A DNA stretch of 53,157 nucleotides from an uncultured Collinsella sp. (lineage in GTDB: Bacteria > Actinomycetota > Coriobacteriia > Coriobacteriales > Coriobacteriaceae), in NCBI GenBank assembly GCA_902490445.1, contig CABUDZ010000002.1:1-53157 (forward strand), in the 5' to 3' direction. Both the position numbers and the translations under genes were made by a program. The notes under the pieces are model-generated. The model was given only the letters and a program-made list of their open reading frames with translations. It was not told the origin of the DNA and made no database searches. Shown here piece after piece: positions 51,961-53,157 of this stretch (position 1 is its first letter; each line of letters opens with the position of its first letter).

Positions 51961-52220
51961 TTTAACGGAGGAAGTGTACGTTACCGCAGGTAAATCGGTC
52001 AATGCACTACACAAAAACCGCCATATCCGAGCCATATGGCTCCCGGATAACCGCCTATAGACAACCTCTATCGCCACCAGGCCGCTGACGAACCAAACCC
52101 GCCCACAAGATTGAGCGGCCCGAATGCCCCCGCGGGACTTTTGACCCGCCCATTCCCGGCTGGGCGGCACGCGCTATTATGGTTGCCGTTTGCGTGAGCT
52201 ATATAGATGGGAGCGTACCT
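51961..52220. other. 260-bp divergent spacer
   Basis: Between the riboswitch and the HAD phosphatase gene. It contains a TTTTTT-rich start (51957-51962 region) where riboswitch transcription begins, a TATCCGAGCCATATGGCTCCCGGATA near-palindrome (about 52023-52050) and TATTAT at 52175-52180, a possible -10 for the HAD gene. No gene was recognised. Confidence 0.4.
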
Positions 52221-52886
52221 ATGGCAGCTTTTTCCACCGTGATCTTTGACCTTGACGGCACCATCCTCAACACGCTCGAGGACCTGGCGGCCGCCGGCAA
52301 CCACACCTGCGAGATGCACGGCTGGCCCACGTTTGCCGTGGACGAGTACCGCTACAAGGTGGGAAACGGCATGCTTAAGCTGGTCGAGCGCTTTATGCCC
52401 GCCGAGTACGCGGGCGACGGGCGCGCCTTTGAGCAGTCGCTTGCCGAATTTAGGGCTTACTACGGCGAGCACAAGGAGGACCACACCGCCCCCTACGCCG
52501 GCACGATTGAGATGCTCGACCGTCTGCGCGCCGCAGGCGTGCAGCTTGCCGTGCTCACCAACAAGGACCACGTCTCAGCAGCTCCGCTTATCGAGAAATA
52601 CTTTGGGTCCGAGCGCTTTGCGCTGGTGCAGGGCCGTGTCGATGCGTTTCCGCCCAAGCCCGAGGCTCCCGTGACGCTGCATGTGATGGAAGCGCTGGGC
52701 GCCAATCCGGCGACCACGCTCTATGTGGGCGATTCCAATGTCGATGTTCTGACCGGCCACAACGCCGGCCTCAAGAGCGCGGGCGTCAGCTGGGGCTTCC
52801 GCGGCCGCGCAGAGCTGGAAGCCGCCGGCGCCGACTACGTGGTAGATACGCAGGACGAACTCGCCGAGCTAATCTTGGGCGAGTAG
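52221..52886 (+). CDS. HAD-family phosphatase, phosphoglycolate-phosphatase-like
   Basis: A 221-residue HAD subfamily IA hydrolase. It has motif I VIFDLDGTILNT (nucleophile Asp), a helical cap, motif II LAVLTNKD, motif III Lys in PPKPEAP, and motif IV LYVGDSNVDVLTGHNAG. The best match by pattern is Gph, which removes 2-phosphoglycolate, but HAD substrate assignments from sequence are uncertain. ATG 52221 follows GGGAG; an upstream in-frame start has no ribosome site. Confidence 0.88.
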   Translation: MAAFSTVIFDLDGTILNTLEDLAAAGNHTCEMHGWPTFAVDEYRYKVGNGMLKLVERFMPAEYAGDGRAFEQSLAEFRAYYGEHKEDHTAPYAGTIEMLDRLRAAGVQLAVLTNKDHVSAAPLIEKYFGSERFALVQGRVDAFPPKPEAPVTLHVMEALGANPATTLYVGDSNVDVLTGHNAGLKSAGVSWGFRGRAELEAAGADYVVDTQDELAELILGE

Positions 52887-52928
52887 CGAGCGACACCGCT
52901 CAACGCAGCTGCGACAATTCTTCCACGC

Positions 52929-53098
52929 GGAAAGTGCATCCCGTTTTGGAGCTCCGAAATGGGATGCACTTTCCGTTTGAGGCGCGTCGGGGAAACCGCA
53001 TCCCGTTTCAGAGCAATATTCCGGGTCGCGGTTTCCGCAACCCACCCCATCCGGAAACCGCGACCCGGAATTCGGCCAAAAACCGGGTCGCATTTTCC
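52929..53098. repeat. Three REP-like hairpins (GGAAA-NNGC-RTCCCG family)
   Basis: Unit 1: GGAAAGTGCATCCCG (52929-52943) with TGGGATGCACTTTCC (52960-52974). Unit 2: GGAAACCGCATCCCG (52991-53005) with CGGGTCGCGGTTTCC (53022-53036). Unit 3: GGAAACCGCGACCCGG (from 53053) with the arm at 53083-53098. Same family as 21107-21214. They follow the HAD phosphatase gene. Confidence 0.87.
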
Positions 53099-53157
53099 CG
53101 AGCGTTCGCGATGCAACGCTGGCGCAAGGAGTGTCCCCAACTGCCGGCAGAAAAGGA

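Overview
The window looks like a chromosomal segment from a gut Coriobacteriia species, most likely Collinsella or a close relative. The evidence is high GC with strong G/C-ending codon use, a dnaK-grpE-dnaJ-hspR operon plus clpB, many Fe-S and hydrogenase-maturation genes, cellobiose-type PTS genes, and several families of short palindromic intergenic repeats. This assignment is an inference from gene content and style; no 16S or other marker is present. No tRNA, rRNA or CRISPR array was recognised.

Layout. 1-700: 3' end of an IS110-family element abutting hypA. 0.7-6.0 kb: hypA, a 925-aa Fe-S/FAD GltD-like oxidoreductase, a divergent TetR regulator with two 15-bp palindromes in the shared intergenic region, and a polytopic membrane protein. 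6.1-9.6 kb: a single-pass membrane protein, an AAA/DUF4143-type ATPase with a 25-bp perfect inverted repeat just before its start codon, and a small proline-rich protein. 9.6-21 kb: clpB and the dnaK-grpE-dnaJ-hspR operon, separated by an aconitase-family hydratase, a secreted protein and long repeat-rich spacers. The clpB and dnaK upstream regions share an identical bipartite 27-bp element. 21.4-25.7 kb: a 2[4Fe-4S] ferredoxin and the nadA-nadB-nadC-niaR operon behind a 19-bp perfect palindrome.

25.7-37.2 kb appears to be accessory and damaged. It holds a 209-bp palindromic MITE-like element, an IS3-family remnant, a truncated DtxR-type regulator, one intact and one truncated half of a paired ABC exporter-fold transporter, and a tatD gene that lost its 5' end at the same junction. 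Next comes a PTS operon (PRD regulator, EIIA, EIIB, EIIC, 6-phospho-beta-glucosidase, MupG-type protein), with a truncated HAD phosphatase and a GntR/UTRA fragment upstream.

37.2-41 kb: a small secreted protein, a LytTR response regulator with its GHKL kinase, a protein of unknown function and thioredoxin. 41.1-47.1 kb: a small helical protein, nikR, hypF, hypC, hypD and hypE. Together with hypA these supply most [NiFe]-hydrogenase maturation factors, but hypB and the hydrogenase itself are absent from the window. 47.1-52 kb: a 1506-aa surface protein preceded by a cobalamin riboswitch and carrying a terpenoid-cyclase-like alpha/alpha-toroid region, a candidate corrinoid-capture protein. 52.2-53.1 kb: a phosphoglycolate-phosphatase-like HAD protein and a three-unit REP array.

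The most interesting leads are the B12-riboswitch/giant surface protein pair, the identical clpB/dnaK upstream element, the twin palindromes of the TetR/oxidoreductase locus, the perfect hairpin at the ATPase gene, and several apparently distinct REP-like repeat families.
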